Shown piece after piece: positions 51,918 through 60,174 of a stretch of 64,000 nucleotides of DNA (position 1 is the first letter of the stretch; each line of letters begins with the position of its first letter). This DNA comes from Tenacibaculum dicentrarchi (GTDB lineage Bacteria; Bacteroidota; Bacteroidia; Flavobacteriales; Flavobacteriaceae), in the NCBI RefSeq assembly GCF_964036635.1, contig NZ_OZ038524.1:2671001-2735000 (forward strand), read 5' to 3'. The notes under the pieces are model-generated. The model was not told the origin of the DNA. It saw only the letters and a list, made by a program, of their open reading frames with translations, and did not search any database. The translations under genes and the position numbers were made by a program.

Positions 51918-53267
51918 ATGGCATTTGAAATAACCCAAGAACTGCTTAATAAGGTATTGCAATACATCGAAAGTAAAAAAAACGATGCGCTTAATGAGCT
52001 TTTTAAAGAAATGCACCATGCTGATATTGCCGAAATATTAGACGAATTACCCTTTGAAGAAGCCGTATATATTATCCGTTTATTAGACAGCGAAACAACA
52101 TCAGAAGTACTGATGGATGTTGATGATGATGTTCGTGAGAAAATTCTAAAACAACTAACCGCAAAAGAAATTGCGGAAGAAATTGATGAACTTGATACCG
52201 ATGATGCCGCCGATGTAATTTCTGAACTTTCCGATAAAAGGAAAAAAGCAGTAATGCAAGAAATTGAAGACCAAGAACATGCAAAAGAAATTGTAGAATT
52301 ATTACGCTATGATGAAAATTCTGCTGGTGGTTTAATGGCTAAAGAACTGGTAAAAGTTAATGAAAATTGGACCATTTCTCGCTGTGAAAAAGAAATGCGT
52401 ATTCAAGCAGAAGAAATTACCCGTGTACACTCAATTTATGTAATTGACGATGCTGGTAAATTAAAAGGACGACTGTCATTAAAAGATTTATTAATGGCAT
52501 CAACAAAAGCTACTATTGCCGAGGTATATATACCAAAGGTAGATTTTGTAAGCGTTACTGATCAAGCCGAAGATGTTGCCAATATTATGCGAAAATATGA
52601 TTTAGAAGCAATACCTGTTGTTGATGAATTAGGCGTTTTAGTTGGTAGAATTACCATTGATGACATTGTAGATGTAATTAAAGAAGAGGCCGATAAAGAT
52701 TATCAATTAGCCGCAGGTATTACCCAAGATGTAGAGGCTGATGATACTATTTGGGAACTAACTCGTGCTCGTTTGCCTTGGCTTTTCCTCGGATTATTAG
52801 GAGGTGTTGGTGCAGCAAGTATTATGGGATTTTTTGAAGATGCAATGGTTGACAACGCCATTTTATTTATGTTTACACCCTTAATAGCCGCAATGGCAGG
52901 GAATGTTGGCGTACAATCATCAGCAATTATAGTACAAGGAATTGCTAATGATGATGTAAAAGGAAGCATTACCGACAGGCTATTAAAAGAAGTTTCTTTA
53001 GCCATGGTAAATGGGTTGGCTTTGGCTATTTTATTGTTCTGTTTTATCTTTATTAAAGAACAAGATGTAAAAATCGCTATAGCTATTTCTATATCGCTTT
53101 TTGTAGTGATTATTGTCGCTGGTTTAATAGGAACTTTTATACCATTATTTCTCGATAAACGTGGTATTGATCCTGCAATTGCTACAGGACCATTTATTAC
53201 CACAAGTAATGATATTTTTGGAATTTTAATTTACTTCGGAATTGCTAAAATGATTATCGGTTTTTAA
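51918..53267 (+). CDS. mgtE: Magnesium transporter MgtE
   Basis: 449 residues. N-terminal superhelical domain (about 1-125, LPFEEAVYIIRLLDSETTSEVLMDVDDD), two CBS domains (about 135-250), a connecting helix and a membrane domain of five helices from about 285 (RLPWLFLGLLGGVGAA) with the pore-lining NVGVQSSAIIVQGIA and the last helix. The cytosolic part senses Mg2+ and gates the channel in the Thermus homologue. Ends ten bases before a convergent gene. Confidence 0.96.
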   Translation: MAFEITQELLNKVLQYIESKKNDALNELFKEMHHADIAEILDELPFEEAVYIIRLLDSETTSEVLMDVDDDVREKILKQLTAKEIAEEIDELDTDDAADVISELSDKRKKAVMQEIEDQEHAKEIVELLRYDENSAGGLMAKELVKVNENWTISRCEKEMRIQAEEITRVHSIYVIDDAGKLKGRLSLKDLLMASTKATIAEVYIPKVDFVSVTDQAEDVANIMRKYDLEAIPVVDELGVLVGRITIDDIVDVIKEEADKDYQLAAGITQDVEADDTIWELTRARLPWLFLGLLGGVGAASIMGFFEDAMVDNAILFMFTPLIAAMAGNVGVQSSAIIVQGIANDDVKGSITDRLLKEVSLAMVNGLALAILLFCFIFIKEQDVKIAIAISISLFVVIIVAGLIGTFIPLFLDKRGIDPAIATGPFITTSNDIFGILIYFGIAKMIIGF

Positions 53268-53276
53268 TTATTCTAA

Positions 53277-53975
53277 CTAATTTTTAGTAGTTTTAGTGGT
53301 TTGTTCTGGCGTAACTTTATTAAATAAAGCATCAATTTCTTCTTTAGGAACGAAACTTTTTAACATAATCAATACACCAAAAACAATCAATAAAACACCC
53401 ATTCCTTTTTTTATGCGATAAATAACTAAAGGCGTTAATTTATTTTTTAATTGCTTTGCTAATAATATTTTACCTAAGTCGGTGGTAGCATAGCCTAAAA
53501 GTATGGTAGCAAAATACCAAAAGATAGCGGTCGGATCCATATTTAATGTGGGTCCAACAACTAAAATAACTCCCAACCAAGTAGCTAAAACACCAACATT
53601 TATACAGTTCAAGGCAAAACCTTTTGCTAATAATTTTAAATAATCGTTACTTTCTATAATTTTGACCTCCGTTATTTGGGCATCTTTTTTATTGTTTTTA
53701 TCAAAATAAGTAATAAAACCATACACCATTAAAATAAGACCGCCAACCATAAATAAACGAGGGTCGTCTTTAATTTTTTCTAGCAAACTTCTGCTTCCGT
53801 AATAGGCAATTAGCATAAAAGCGATATCACCTAAAATAACACCTATATTAAATGCAATTGCTGCTCTTGCTCCTTTTAAAATACTTGTTTTTATAAGCAT
53901 AAAAAATACAGGTCCTATCATAAACGACATTATAAAACCTATAAATAAAGCGTTTTTAAAATTGTAAAAATCCAT
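53277..53975 (-). CDS. LysE family translocator
   Basis: 232 residues, six membrane helices, LysE/RhtB type: the first helix (FIGFIMSFMIGPVFFMLIKTS) with the F-x-x-x-G-P family motif, ILGDIAFMLIAYYG in helix 2, and a hydrophilic loop (YFDKNNKKDAQITEVKII). Exports amino acids or other small solutes; substrate unknown. Follows the reductase gene by 21 bases on the same strand and is probably in its operon. Confidence 0.92.
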   Translation of the reverse strand: MDFYNFKNALFIGFIMSFMIGPVFFMLIKTSILKGARAAIAFNIGVILGDIAFMLIAYYGSRSLLEKIKDDPRLFMVGGLILMVYGFITYFDKNNKKDAQITEVKIIESNDYLKLLAKGFALNCINVGVLATWLGVILVVGPTLNMDPTAIFWYFATILLGYATTDLGKILLAKQLKNKLTPLVIYRIKKGMGVLLIVFGVLIMLKSFVPKEEIDALFNKVTPEQTTKTTKN

Positions 53976-53996
53976 TTTTATACGCTGTGTTTAGCT

Positions 53997-55046
53997 CTAA
54001 ATATCATCAAAATCAAGCACTAATTTTGGTGTACAAGGATGTGCTACACAGGTTAAAACAAACCCCTCTTCTAATTCATCATCCGACAAAATAGAATTTT
54101 TAGACATCACTGCTTTTCCTTGAGTAACTTTTGCTATACAACTACTACAAACACCGCCTTGACAAGAATAGGGTGCATCTAATTTGTTGCGCAAAGAAGC
54201 AGCTAAAAGTGTATCGGTTTTATCCATTGAAAAAGTCGTTTCTTCATCATCTAACAACACCGTAATTTCCGATTTTCCATCAGAAGAAGCCACTGGTATT
54301 TCAGTAGCTGAAGCACTTGCTGTAAACAACTCAAAATGGATGTTTTCTTTATCAAAATTAGCCTCTTGCAAGGTTTCTGACACCAAATTAATCATTTCTT
54401 CGGGCCCACAGATATAAGCAGCATCAAAAGAAATATCTTTATGAATATTTTTCACAAAGTAATTAACATGGCTTTTATCTATTCGTCCAAATTTGCTGTT
54501 ACTTACTGCTTCTTTACTAAAAATATAATGCAGGTTAAACTGCTTCGGATATGCCTCGGATAACGCATTTAATTCATCATAAAAAATAGTACTTTCGGCT
54601 TTTTTATTTCCAAAAACCAAGGTAAAAGTTGATGAAACTTCTTTTTCTAACACCGCTTTTATCATTGATAAAACAGGAGTAATTCCACTTCCTGCGGCAA
54701 AGGCTAGGTAATTTTTAGCAGCTTTTGGCTCTAAAACAAACTTTCCTTCAGGCTCGGAAACTTCTAAAACCGTATTTTCTTTTAGCTCAGTAGTTGCATA
54801 GGTTGAAAAAAGACCTTTTTCAACCGCTTTTACCGCTACTTTAATTTGATTACTTTTTGGCGAAGCACAAATAGAATACGCTCTTCTTATTTCTTGCCCG
54901 TTTAAGCTTGCTTTTATAGTAACATATTGCCCTGCGATAAAAGTATATGCTTCTTTTAATTCGGCAGGAACGGTGAATAATATAGAAACAGCATCGGCCG
55001 TTTCTTTGATTATTTTTTCAATATTTAATTTATGAAATGTAGACAT
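53997..55046 (-). CDS. Flavin/[2Fe-2S] oxidoreductase (PaaE-like ferredoxin reductase)
   Basis: 349 residues. Order: an FAD-binding domain (AGQYVTIKASLNGQEIRRAYSICASP, the R-x-Y-S motif), an NAD(P)H-binding domain (YLAFAAGSGITPVLSMIKAVL), and a C-terminal plant-type [2Fe-2S] domain with Cys at C-Q-G-G-V-C-S-S-C and a fourth Cys in VLTCVAHP. This is the order of PaaE and related electron-transfer subunits of ring-hydroxylating or desaturase systems. No paa genes are near; a desaturase at 25653 could need such a donor, but this is only a guess. Confidence 0.92.
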   Translation of the reverse strand: MSTFHKLNIEKIIKETADAVSILFTVPAELKEAYTFIAGQYVTIKASLNGQEIRRAYSICASPKSNQIKVAVKAVEKGLFSTYATTELKENTVLEVSEPEGKFVLEPKAAKNYLAFAAGSGITPVLSMIKAVLEKEVSSTFTLVFGNKKAESTIFYDELNALSEAYPKQFNLHYIFSKEAVSNSKFGRIDKSHVNYFVKNIHKDISFDAAYICGPEEMINLVSETLQEANFDKENIHFELFTASASATEIPVASSDGKSEITVLLDDEETTFSMDKTDTLLAASLRNKLDAPYSCQGGVCSSCIAKVTQGKAVMSKNSILSDDELEEGFVLTCVAHPCTPKLVLDFDDI

Positions 55047-55064
55047 TTATCGAGTTTAGATATA

Positions 55065-55072
55065 CAAAAATA
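55065..55072 (-). promoter_or_regulatory. Promoter box of the reductase gene
   Basis: The minus strand reads TATTTTTG, exact TAnnTTTG, 18 bases before the ATG at 55046. Confidence 0.5.
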
Positions 55073-55128
55073 AGCAATACTAAGTAAATGATTTGTGAGA
55101 GTTTGTATAAAATAATACCTAAGAAACT

Positions 55129-55151
55129 TATACATAAGAAAATTATGTATA
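55129..55151 (+). promoter_or_regulatory. Candidate PadR operator
   Basis: Perfect 9-bp arms TATACATAA and TTATGTATA around GAAAA. Its right arm runs into the promoter box TATATTTG (55148-55155). Dyads with ACAT/ATGT are common for PadR repressors, so autoregulation is likely. Confidence 0.6.
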
Positions 55152-55155
55152 TTTG
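55148..55155 (+). promoter_or_regulatory. Promoter box of the padR operon
   Basis: TATATTTG, exact TAnnTTTG, 43 bases before the ATG at 55199. It excludes the earlier in-frame codon at 55088 as a start. Confidence 0.6.
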
Positions 55156-55198
55156 TATCACTTTAAAACAGTTTGAAGTTTATTTATTGTTTACAAAA

Positions 55199-55537
55199 AT
55201 GGGAAATCAGAAATTATATAAAGGCTCTTTACAAACCATCATTTTAAAGCTTTTGGCTCAAAATGAAAAAATGTATGGTTATGAAATTACGCAAAAAGTA
55301 AAGGAGCTTACCAAGGGCGAATTAAAAATTACCGAAGGCGCTTTATACCCTGCTTTACACAAATTAGAAGCCGAAGGATTGTTAGATGTAGAAGTGTTAA
55401 AAGTTGGTAATCGCTTGCGTAAATATTATAAACTAACAGAAAGTGGCAGCAAAGAAACCGTTAACAAACTAGCTGAAATGCAAGATTTTTTAAAAACGAT
55501 GCAACAATTGGTAAACCCTAAATTTAGTTTAGAATAA
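55199..55537 (+). CDS. PadR family transcriptional regulator
   Basis: 112 residues from the ATG at 55199 (MGNQKLYKGSLQTIILKLL). A winged helix: helix 1 LKLLAQNEKMYGYEITQKV with the typical Y-G-Y-E-I, the recognition helix TEGALYPALHKLEAEGLL and the wing VGNRLRKYYKLTESG, with a short C-terminal helix for dimerisation. The frame is open 111 bases upstream but that part holds the promoter and operator. First gene of a four-gene unit with three related membrane proteins. Confidence 0.93.
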   Translation: MGNQKLYKGSLQTIILKLLAQNEKMYGYEITQKVKELTKGELKITEGALYPALHKLEAEGLLDVEVLKVGNRLRKYYKLTESGSKETVNKLAEMQDFLKTMQQLVNPKFSLE

Positions 55538-55549
55538 AATCGTATTACT

Positions 55550-56158
55550 ATGGAATTAACTCAAGAACAAATACAGTGTGTAGAAAATTTTCTTAGCTAC
55601 AAAAAACTAGATTATATCGATGTTCGGTTCGAAGTTTTAGATCATATTATTTCTGATATAGAAATATTATTAGCACAAGGAATTTCTTTTGAAGATGCTT
55701 TTAAGCAAAGTACAGGAAAATGGCATAACGATTTAAAATTTACCAGTAGTTTTCTAATAGGTATTTTATACAATAGACCAAAAATTGTAATTAACAAAGC
55801 AGTGAATTTAGGAAAACATTGGCTTATCTTTTCTTTTATAGCAGTTTTTTTACAAGCTTTTTTGATTGGTGAAAAATCAACTATTTTTTCTTTTTTATCG
55901 GATAATTCATTCTTTTTTTTAACAATTGGTGTTGGTTTAGCAATTATTAATGGATATTTTTATTTTAAGATGAGAAAATTAAAAACCACCTTTTTATTTC
56001 TCTTTGAAAAATTTATAATCCCAAGTTTACTGCTACTTTTTATCGCGTTTCTTTTACCTGAAATATCCTCTTTTTATGTTTTTTTAATATTCTGTAATAG
56101 CTTTTTAGGCTATAAGCTTTATAAAGAACATCAAAAAATTATGATAAAATGCAATTAA
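55550..56158 (+). CDS. Membrane protein 1 of three tandem paralogues
   Basis: 202 residues. The N-terminal 70 residues are soluble and shared with the next two genes: LTQEQIQCVENFLSYKKLDY and DVRFEVLDHIISDIE, a helical unit with an E-x-x-D-H core. Then four membrane helices (about 87-102, 118-135, 150-170 and 175-190). No enzyme motif. The layout of a small helical domain plus membrane helices after a PadR gene parallels the HAAS/DUF1700-type membrane sensors that accompany PadR in Firmicutes; this is an analogy, not a family match. Twelve bases after the padR stop. Confidence 0.75.
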   Translation: MELTQEQIQCVENFLSYKKLDYIDVRFEVLDHIISDIEILLAQGISFEDAFKQSTGKWHNDLKFTSSFLIGILYNRPKIVINKAVNLGKHWLIFSFIAVFLQAFLIGEKSTIFSFLSDNSFFFLTIGVGLAIINGYFYFKMRKLKTTFLFLFEKFIIPSLLLLFIAFLLPEISSFYVFLIFCNSFLGYKLYKEHQKIMIKCN

Positions 56159-56814
56159 CTCAAGAACAAACTCGTAGAATTAACAATTTTCTAGAAGGAA
56201 TTGGCGTTGAATATATTGATATTCGCTTTGAAATGGTTGATCATATTGCTTCTGAAATTGAAAGTAACATTGAAAATACTGATGCTTTTTTTGAAAATAA
56301 CCGTCTTCAAACTCCTTTTATTAAATATATGTTGAGTAGAAAAACAGCTCTTTTACTTGAATATAATTCGATAATAAAGCGCAAATTTTTGGCTGATTAT
56401 TTGAGTATCGCTAAAAATTCTATATTTCAATTATCTAAACCTATTCATTGTTTAACTGTTGGTTTGTTTTTAGTAATTGCTTTGTATTTGATAAACTATA
56501 AACCCGAAATATCGGAGTATTTTTTGTTTACATGCCTTTTCATTGAAATGACGTATTTCGCTTACAACACTATTTCTTTTATGAAAAAACATCAGTTAAT
56601 TAAAATAGTAAATGCTTATAATTCAATCACTATTTTTTTAACTTTAAGCATTGTACACACAGCTAGTATTATAAATTTTAACCAAAGACCTGTTTTCAGT
56701 TTTTATTTTTCCTATATACACTTAATTGTAATTATAGTTATTTATATAATACATCAAAGTTTTATTTCTAAACAAAAAACGATACAAACCAAGTATAAAT
56801 ATCTCGTAGAATAA
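56149..56814 (+). CDS. Membrane protein 2 of three tandem paralogues
   Basis: 221 residues, overlapping the preceding gene by 10 bases. N-terminal shared unit LTQEQTRRINNFLEGIGVEY and DIRFEMVDHIASEIE, then a longer soluble stretch (about 45-95) and four helices (about 100-118, 127-143, 158-175, 185-202). No recognised motif beyond the shared domain. Codon and base use as its neighbours. Probably works with proteins 1 and 3. Confidence 0.75.
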   Translation: MQLTQEQTRRINNFLEGIGVEYIDIRFEMVDHIASEIESNIENTDAFFENNRLQTPFIKYMLSRKTALLLEYNSIIKRKFLADYLSIAKNSIFQLSKPIHCLTVGLFLVIALYLINYKPEISEYFLFTCLFIEMTYFAYNTISFMKKHQLIKIVNAYNSITIFLTLSIVHTASIINFNQRPVFSFYFSYIHLIVIIVIYIIHQSFISKQKTIQTKYKYLVE

Positions 56815-56816
56815 TT

Positions 56817-57509
56817 ATGCAATTAACCAATCAAGATATAGCCCAACTTTACAAATTTACACAGCAACATTTTGTGGAGTTTTACGATGTACAAACCGAA
56901 TTAGTCGATCATTTAGCAAACGATATCGAGCAAATTTACATCGAAAAACCTACAGTAACTTTTGAAGAAGCACGTGACGTTTCATTCAAAAAATTTGGCG
57001 TATTTGGTTTTATGGATATTTTAGAAGAAAAACAAAAACAGGTTGCTAAAAAATACCGTATAATTTTATGGAATTTATTAGCAACCTGTTTTAAAATTCC
57101 TAAAATAATTATAACATTTTCTATCTTTTTAGGCTTTTATAATCTGTATAAAATACCTGTTTTTGGTGCGTACAGCTATATTAGTTTTTATGTTGTTTTC
57201 TTTGTGTTTTTACTTATAAAATGCCGACTATTATTTAGTCAACAGAAACAAAAAATAGCCAAAACCAACAAAAAATGGTTGCTCGAAAATTTTATTTACA
57301 AATTAGCCGCTACTAACTTTATCCTTTTATTTTCAAATATCCATAATATCATTTCTATGGGTGAAAAACTAGATAATATTTATTGGATAGTAGCCTTGTC
57401 AATATTTTCAACATTTTTAGTTTTATCAGGATATATTACGTTAATTTTAATTCCAAATACATCCGAAGAAATAATGAAAAAACACTACCCCGAATACCAA
57501 CTTGTTTAA
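56817..57509 (+). CDS. Membrane protein 3 of three tandem paralogues
   Basis: 230 residues, two bases after gene 2. The shared unit is more divergent: LTNQDIAQLYKFTQQHFVEF and DVQTELVDHLANDIE, followed by TFEEARDVSFKKFGVFGF, then four helices (about 95-110, 120-140, 165-180, 190-215). The stop abuts the end of the convergent rsmI gene with no spacer. No function is known; the shared E-x-x-D-H-x-A unit and PadR linkage are the only clues. Confidence 0.75.
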   Translation: MQLTNQDIAQLYKFTQQHFVEFYDVQTELVDHLANDIEQIYIEKPTVTFEEARDVSFKKFGVFGFMDILEEKQKQVAKKYRIILWNLLATCFKIPKIIITFSIFLGFYNLYKIPVFGAYSYISFYVVFFVFLLIKCRLLFSQQKQKIAKTNKKWLLENFIYKLAATNFILLFSNIHNIISMGEKLDNIYWIVALSIFSTFLVLSGYITLILIPNTSEEIMKKHYPEYQLV

Positions 57510-58181
57510 TTATTTTTTACCATCAACAACAATCACAATTTCGCCTTTTGCGGGTTTTAAAGTATAATATGATAACACTTCTGCTACTGTTCCTCGCTTG
57601 GTTTCTTCAAATAATTTTGTCAATTCTCTAGAAACTGATATTTGCCTGTCTTGCCCAAAATATTCGCCAAAATGGGCTAATGTTTTTAATAATTTATGCG
57701 GGCTTTCGTAAAAAATCATGGTTCTATTCTCTTCGGATAAAAGCGTTAAACGGGTTTGTCTTCCTTTTTTAACAGGTAAAAATCCTTCGAAAACAAATTT
57801 ATCATTTGGTAAACCAGAATTTACTAAAGCAGGTACAAAAGCAGTTGCACCAGGCAAACATTCTACATCAATATTTTGTTGCACACAGGCTCTGGTTAAT
57901 AAAAAACCAGGGTCAGAAATTGCAGGAGTTCCGGCATCAGAAATTAAGGCACAAGTTTCACCATTTTTTAATCGATTTAAAACACCATCAACAGATTTAT
58001 GTTCGTTATGCATATGATGACTGTGCATTTGTGTTCCAATTTCAAAATGTTTTAACAATTTTCCACTAGTACGAGTGTCTTCTGCTAAAATAAAATCAAC
58101 TTCTTTTAAAACTCTAAGTGCTCTTAGTGTTATATCTTCTAAATTTCCAATAGGGGTTGGTACTAAATACAATTTGCTCAT
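57510..58181 (-). CDS. rsmI: 16S rRNA (cytidine1402-2'-O)-methyltransferase
   Basis: 223 residues, tetrapyrrole-methylase (SPOUT-unrelated, class III) fold. Motifs: PTPIGNLEDITLRALRVL (N-terminal), EDTRTSGKLLKHF, SDAGTPAISDPGFLL and GFLPVKKGRQTRL. It methylates C1402 of 16S rRNA at the 2'-O. Divergent from dxs with 39 bases between starts. The promoter box is four bases from the ATG. Confidence 0.95.
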   Translation of the reverse strand: MSKLYLVPTPIGNLEDITLRALRVLKEVDFILAEDTRTSGKLLKHFEIGTQMHSHHMHNEHKSVDGVLNRLKNGETCALISDAGTPAISDPGFLLTRACVQQNIDVECLPGATAFVPALVNSGLPNDKFVFEGFLPVKKGRQTRLTLLSEENRTMIFYESPHKLLKTLAHFGEYFGQDRQISVSRELTKLFEETKRGTVAEVLSYYTLKPAKGEIVIVVDGKK

Positions 58182-58185
58182 ACAG

Positions 58186-58193
58186 CAAAGCTA
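58186..58193 (-). promoter_or_regulatory. Promoter box of rsmI
   Basis: The minus strand reads TAGCTTTG, exact TAnnTTTG, four bases before the ATG at 58181: implies a leaderless mRNA. Confidence 0.6.
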
Positions 58194-58208
58194 CAACAAA
58201 GTTTTTAG

Positions 58209-58216
58209 TACATTTG
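58209..58216 (+). promoter_or_regulatory. Promoter box of dxs
   Basis: TACATTTG, exact TAnnTTTG, four bases before the ATG at 58221: implies a leaderless mRNA. The two divergent boxes are only 15 bases apart. Confidence 0.6.
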
Positions 58217-58220
58217 CGCT

Positions 58221-59999
58221 ATGCCAAAAAAGCTGTTAAAAAATATTAATTTCCCTTCGGATATAAAGAAATTATCTGCTGATAAACTGCCATTATTAGC
58301 AAAAGAATTACGCGAATTTATTATTGATATTATTGCCACAAAAGAAGGTCATTTAGGCGCAAGTTTAGGTGTTATTGAACTGACCATTGCATTGCATTAT
58401 TTATTCGATACACCAACCGACCAATTAGTTTGGGATGTTGGACATCAAGCCTACGGACATAAAATTTTAACAGGAAGAAAAGATGTTTTTCATACTAACC
58501 GACAATTAGGCGGTATTTCAGGTTTTCCTAAACGTAGCGAAAGTAATTACGATACTTTTGGCGTTGGACATTCATCAACTTCTATTTCTGCAGCTTTAGG
58601 AATGGCAATTGCTTCTAAAATACAAGGAAGTGAAAAACATCATATTGCTATTATTGGCGATGCTTCTATTGCTAGCGGAATGGCTTTTGAAGCTTTAAAT
58701 CATGCAGGCGATACTAATGCTAATTTATTGGTGATTTTAAATGATAATGCCATTGGAATTGACCCTTCAGTGGGAGCTTTAAAAGATTATTTAACACGCA
58801 TAAAATCGACAAGATCGGATATTGAGCAACACAATATTTTCGAGGGCTTAAATTTTGATTATTCAGGTCCTATTGATGGTCATAATTTTGAAACTCTTTT
58901 ATCAGAATTAAATCGTTTAAAAGAAGTTAAAGGACCTAAATTTTTACACATAATAACCACAAAAGGAAAAGGATTACGACAAGCTGAACAAGACCAAGTA
59001 AAATATCATGCTCCAGGTAAATTTGATAAAATTTCAGGTGATGTATTACCTAAAGAGAAAAGTAAGTTTACAAAATTTCAAGATGTTTTTGGAAAAACTA
59101 TTATTGAACTTGCACATCAAAATAAAAAAATTGTAGGTATTACACCTGCTATGCTTTCAGGTAGTTCTTTAAATGATATGTTAGCCGAATTTCCTGAACG
59201 TACTTTTGATGTTGGTATTGCCGAACAACATGCCGTTACTTTATCCGCAGGAATGGCTACTCAAAATATTATTCCGTTTTGTAATATTTATTCGACATTT
59301 TTACAACGTTCTTTTGACCAAATAATTCATGATGTTGCTTTGCAAAATTTACCTGTTATTTTTTGTTTAGATAGAGCTGGTTTAGTTGGTCAAGATGGTG
59401 CAACGCATCACGGAGTTTTCGATTTAGCCTATTTACGCTTAATTCCAAATATGATAATTTTTGCACCTCGCAACGAAATCGAACTTCGAAATATTATGTT
59501 TACGGCACAATTAGGTTTAAAAAATCCTATTGCAATTCGTTATCCAAGAGGTACAGGTCAATTAGAAAAATGGCAACTTCCTTTTGAAGAAATTCAGATA
59601 GGAAAAGGTGTTTGTTTAAAGCAAGGAAATAAAGTAGCAATATTATCGGTAGGAACAATAGCAAATAATGTTTTTGAAGCCATAAATCAGCTAAAAAGTA
59701 GCAACAGTGTAGCTCATTATGATATGCGATTTGTAAAACCTTTGGATAAAAAATTATTAGATACTATTTTTAATTCTTTTGATATTCTAATCACCATAGA
59801 AGACGGAACTGTAAATGGTGGATTTGGTGCTGCTATTTTAGAATATGCATCTGAAAAAAACTACAAAGGAAGTATTGATATTTTAGGTATTCCTGATAAT
59901 TTTATCGACCACGGAACAGTGGAGGAATTGCAAATTTCATTAAATATTGATGCAAAAAGTATTCAAGAAAAAATTGAAAAATTATTAGAACTTGTTTAA
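58221..59999 (+). CDS. dxs: 1-deoxy-D-xylulose-5-phosphate synthase
   Basis: 592 residues. Thiamine-diphosphate enzyme joining pyruvate and glyceraldehyde 3-phosphate, the first step of the MEP isoprenoid pathway. Visible blocks: ELTIALHYLFDTP, VWDVGHQAYGHKIL, the ThDP/Mg motif IIGDASIASGMAFEALNHAG, and the transketolase Pyr domain with GIAEQHAVTLSAGMA and the C-terminal transketolase domain. Shorter than enterobacterial Dxs (about 620) but within the usual range for Bacteroidota. The promoter lies within the divergent gap to rsmI. Confidence 0.96.
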   Translation: MPKKLLKNINFPSDIKKLSADKLPLLAKELREFIIDIIATKEGHLGASLGVIELTIALHYLFDTPTDQLVWDVGHQAYGHKILTGRKDVFHTNRQLGGISGFPKRSESNYDTFGVGHSSTSISAALGMAIASKIQGSEKHHIAIIGDASIASGMAFEALNHAGDTNANLLVILNDNAIGIDPSVGALKDYLTRIKSTRSDIEQHNIFEGLNFDYSGPIDGHNFETLLSELNRLKEVKGPKFLHIITTKGKGLRQAEQDQVKYHAPGKFDKISGDVLPKEKSKFTKFQDVFGKTIIELAHQNKKIVGITPAMLSGSSLNDMLAEFPERTFDVGIAEQHAVTLSAGMATQNIIPFCNIYSTFLQRSFDQIIHDVALQNLPVIFCLDRAGLVGQDGATHHGVFDLAYLRLIPNMIIFAPRNEIELRNIMFTAQLGLKNPIAIRYPRGTGQLEKWQLPFEEIQIGKGVCLKQGNKVAILSVGTIANNVFEAINQLKSSNSVAHYDMRFVKPLDKKLLDTIFNSFDILITIEDGTVNGGFGAAILEYASEKNYKGSIDILGIPDNFIDHGTVEELQISLNIDAKSIQEKIEKLLELV

Positions 60000-60024
60000 A
60001 CTTCATTTAAAGAAAAATCGAATC

Positions 60025-60092
60025 CGTCAATCTGAATTTATTTCAGATTCGCATTATGATTCTCCATAGTTCTCTTATAAATTCAGCATGAT
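60025..60092. repeat. Palindromic repeat R3, copy with AATCTGAA arms
   Basis: CGTC followed by AATCTGAA/TTCAGATT around a 5-base loop, then a degraded second half ending ATTCAGCATGAT. Its upstream flank (GAACTTGTTTAAACTTCATTT) resembles that of the 4943 copy. Directly after dxs. Confidence 0.65.
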
Positions 60093-60111
60093 AGTAAGTT
60101 TATAAAAACTA

Positions 60112-60141
60112 AAAAAGCGAATCCAAATGGATTCGCTTTTT
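60112..60141. terminator. Bidirectional terminator between dxs and atpG
   Basis: Perfect 13-bp stem AAAAAGCGAATCC/GGATTCGCTTTTT with a 4-base loop, T runs on both strands; serves dxs and the atp operon end. Confidence 0.85.
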
Positions 60142-60174
60142 CATATAAATTTAGTTGATAACAACTATATTTTT

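Noticed and set aside
52703..53203. 166-codon open frame antisense to mgtE
   Set aside because: Shadow of the membrane-domain codons; MgtE is intact on the other strand.
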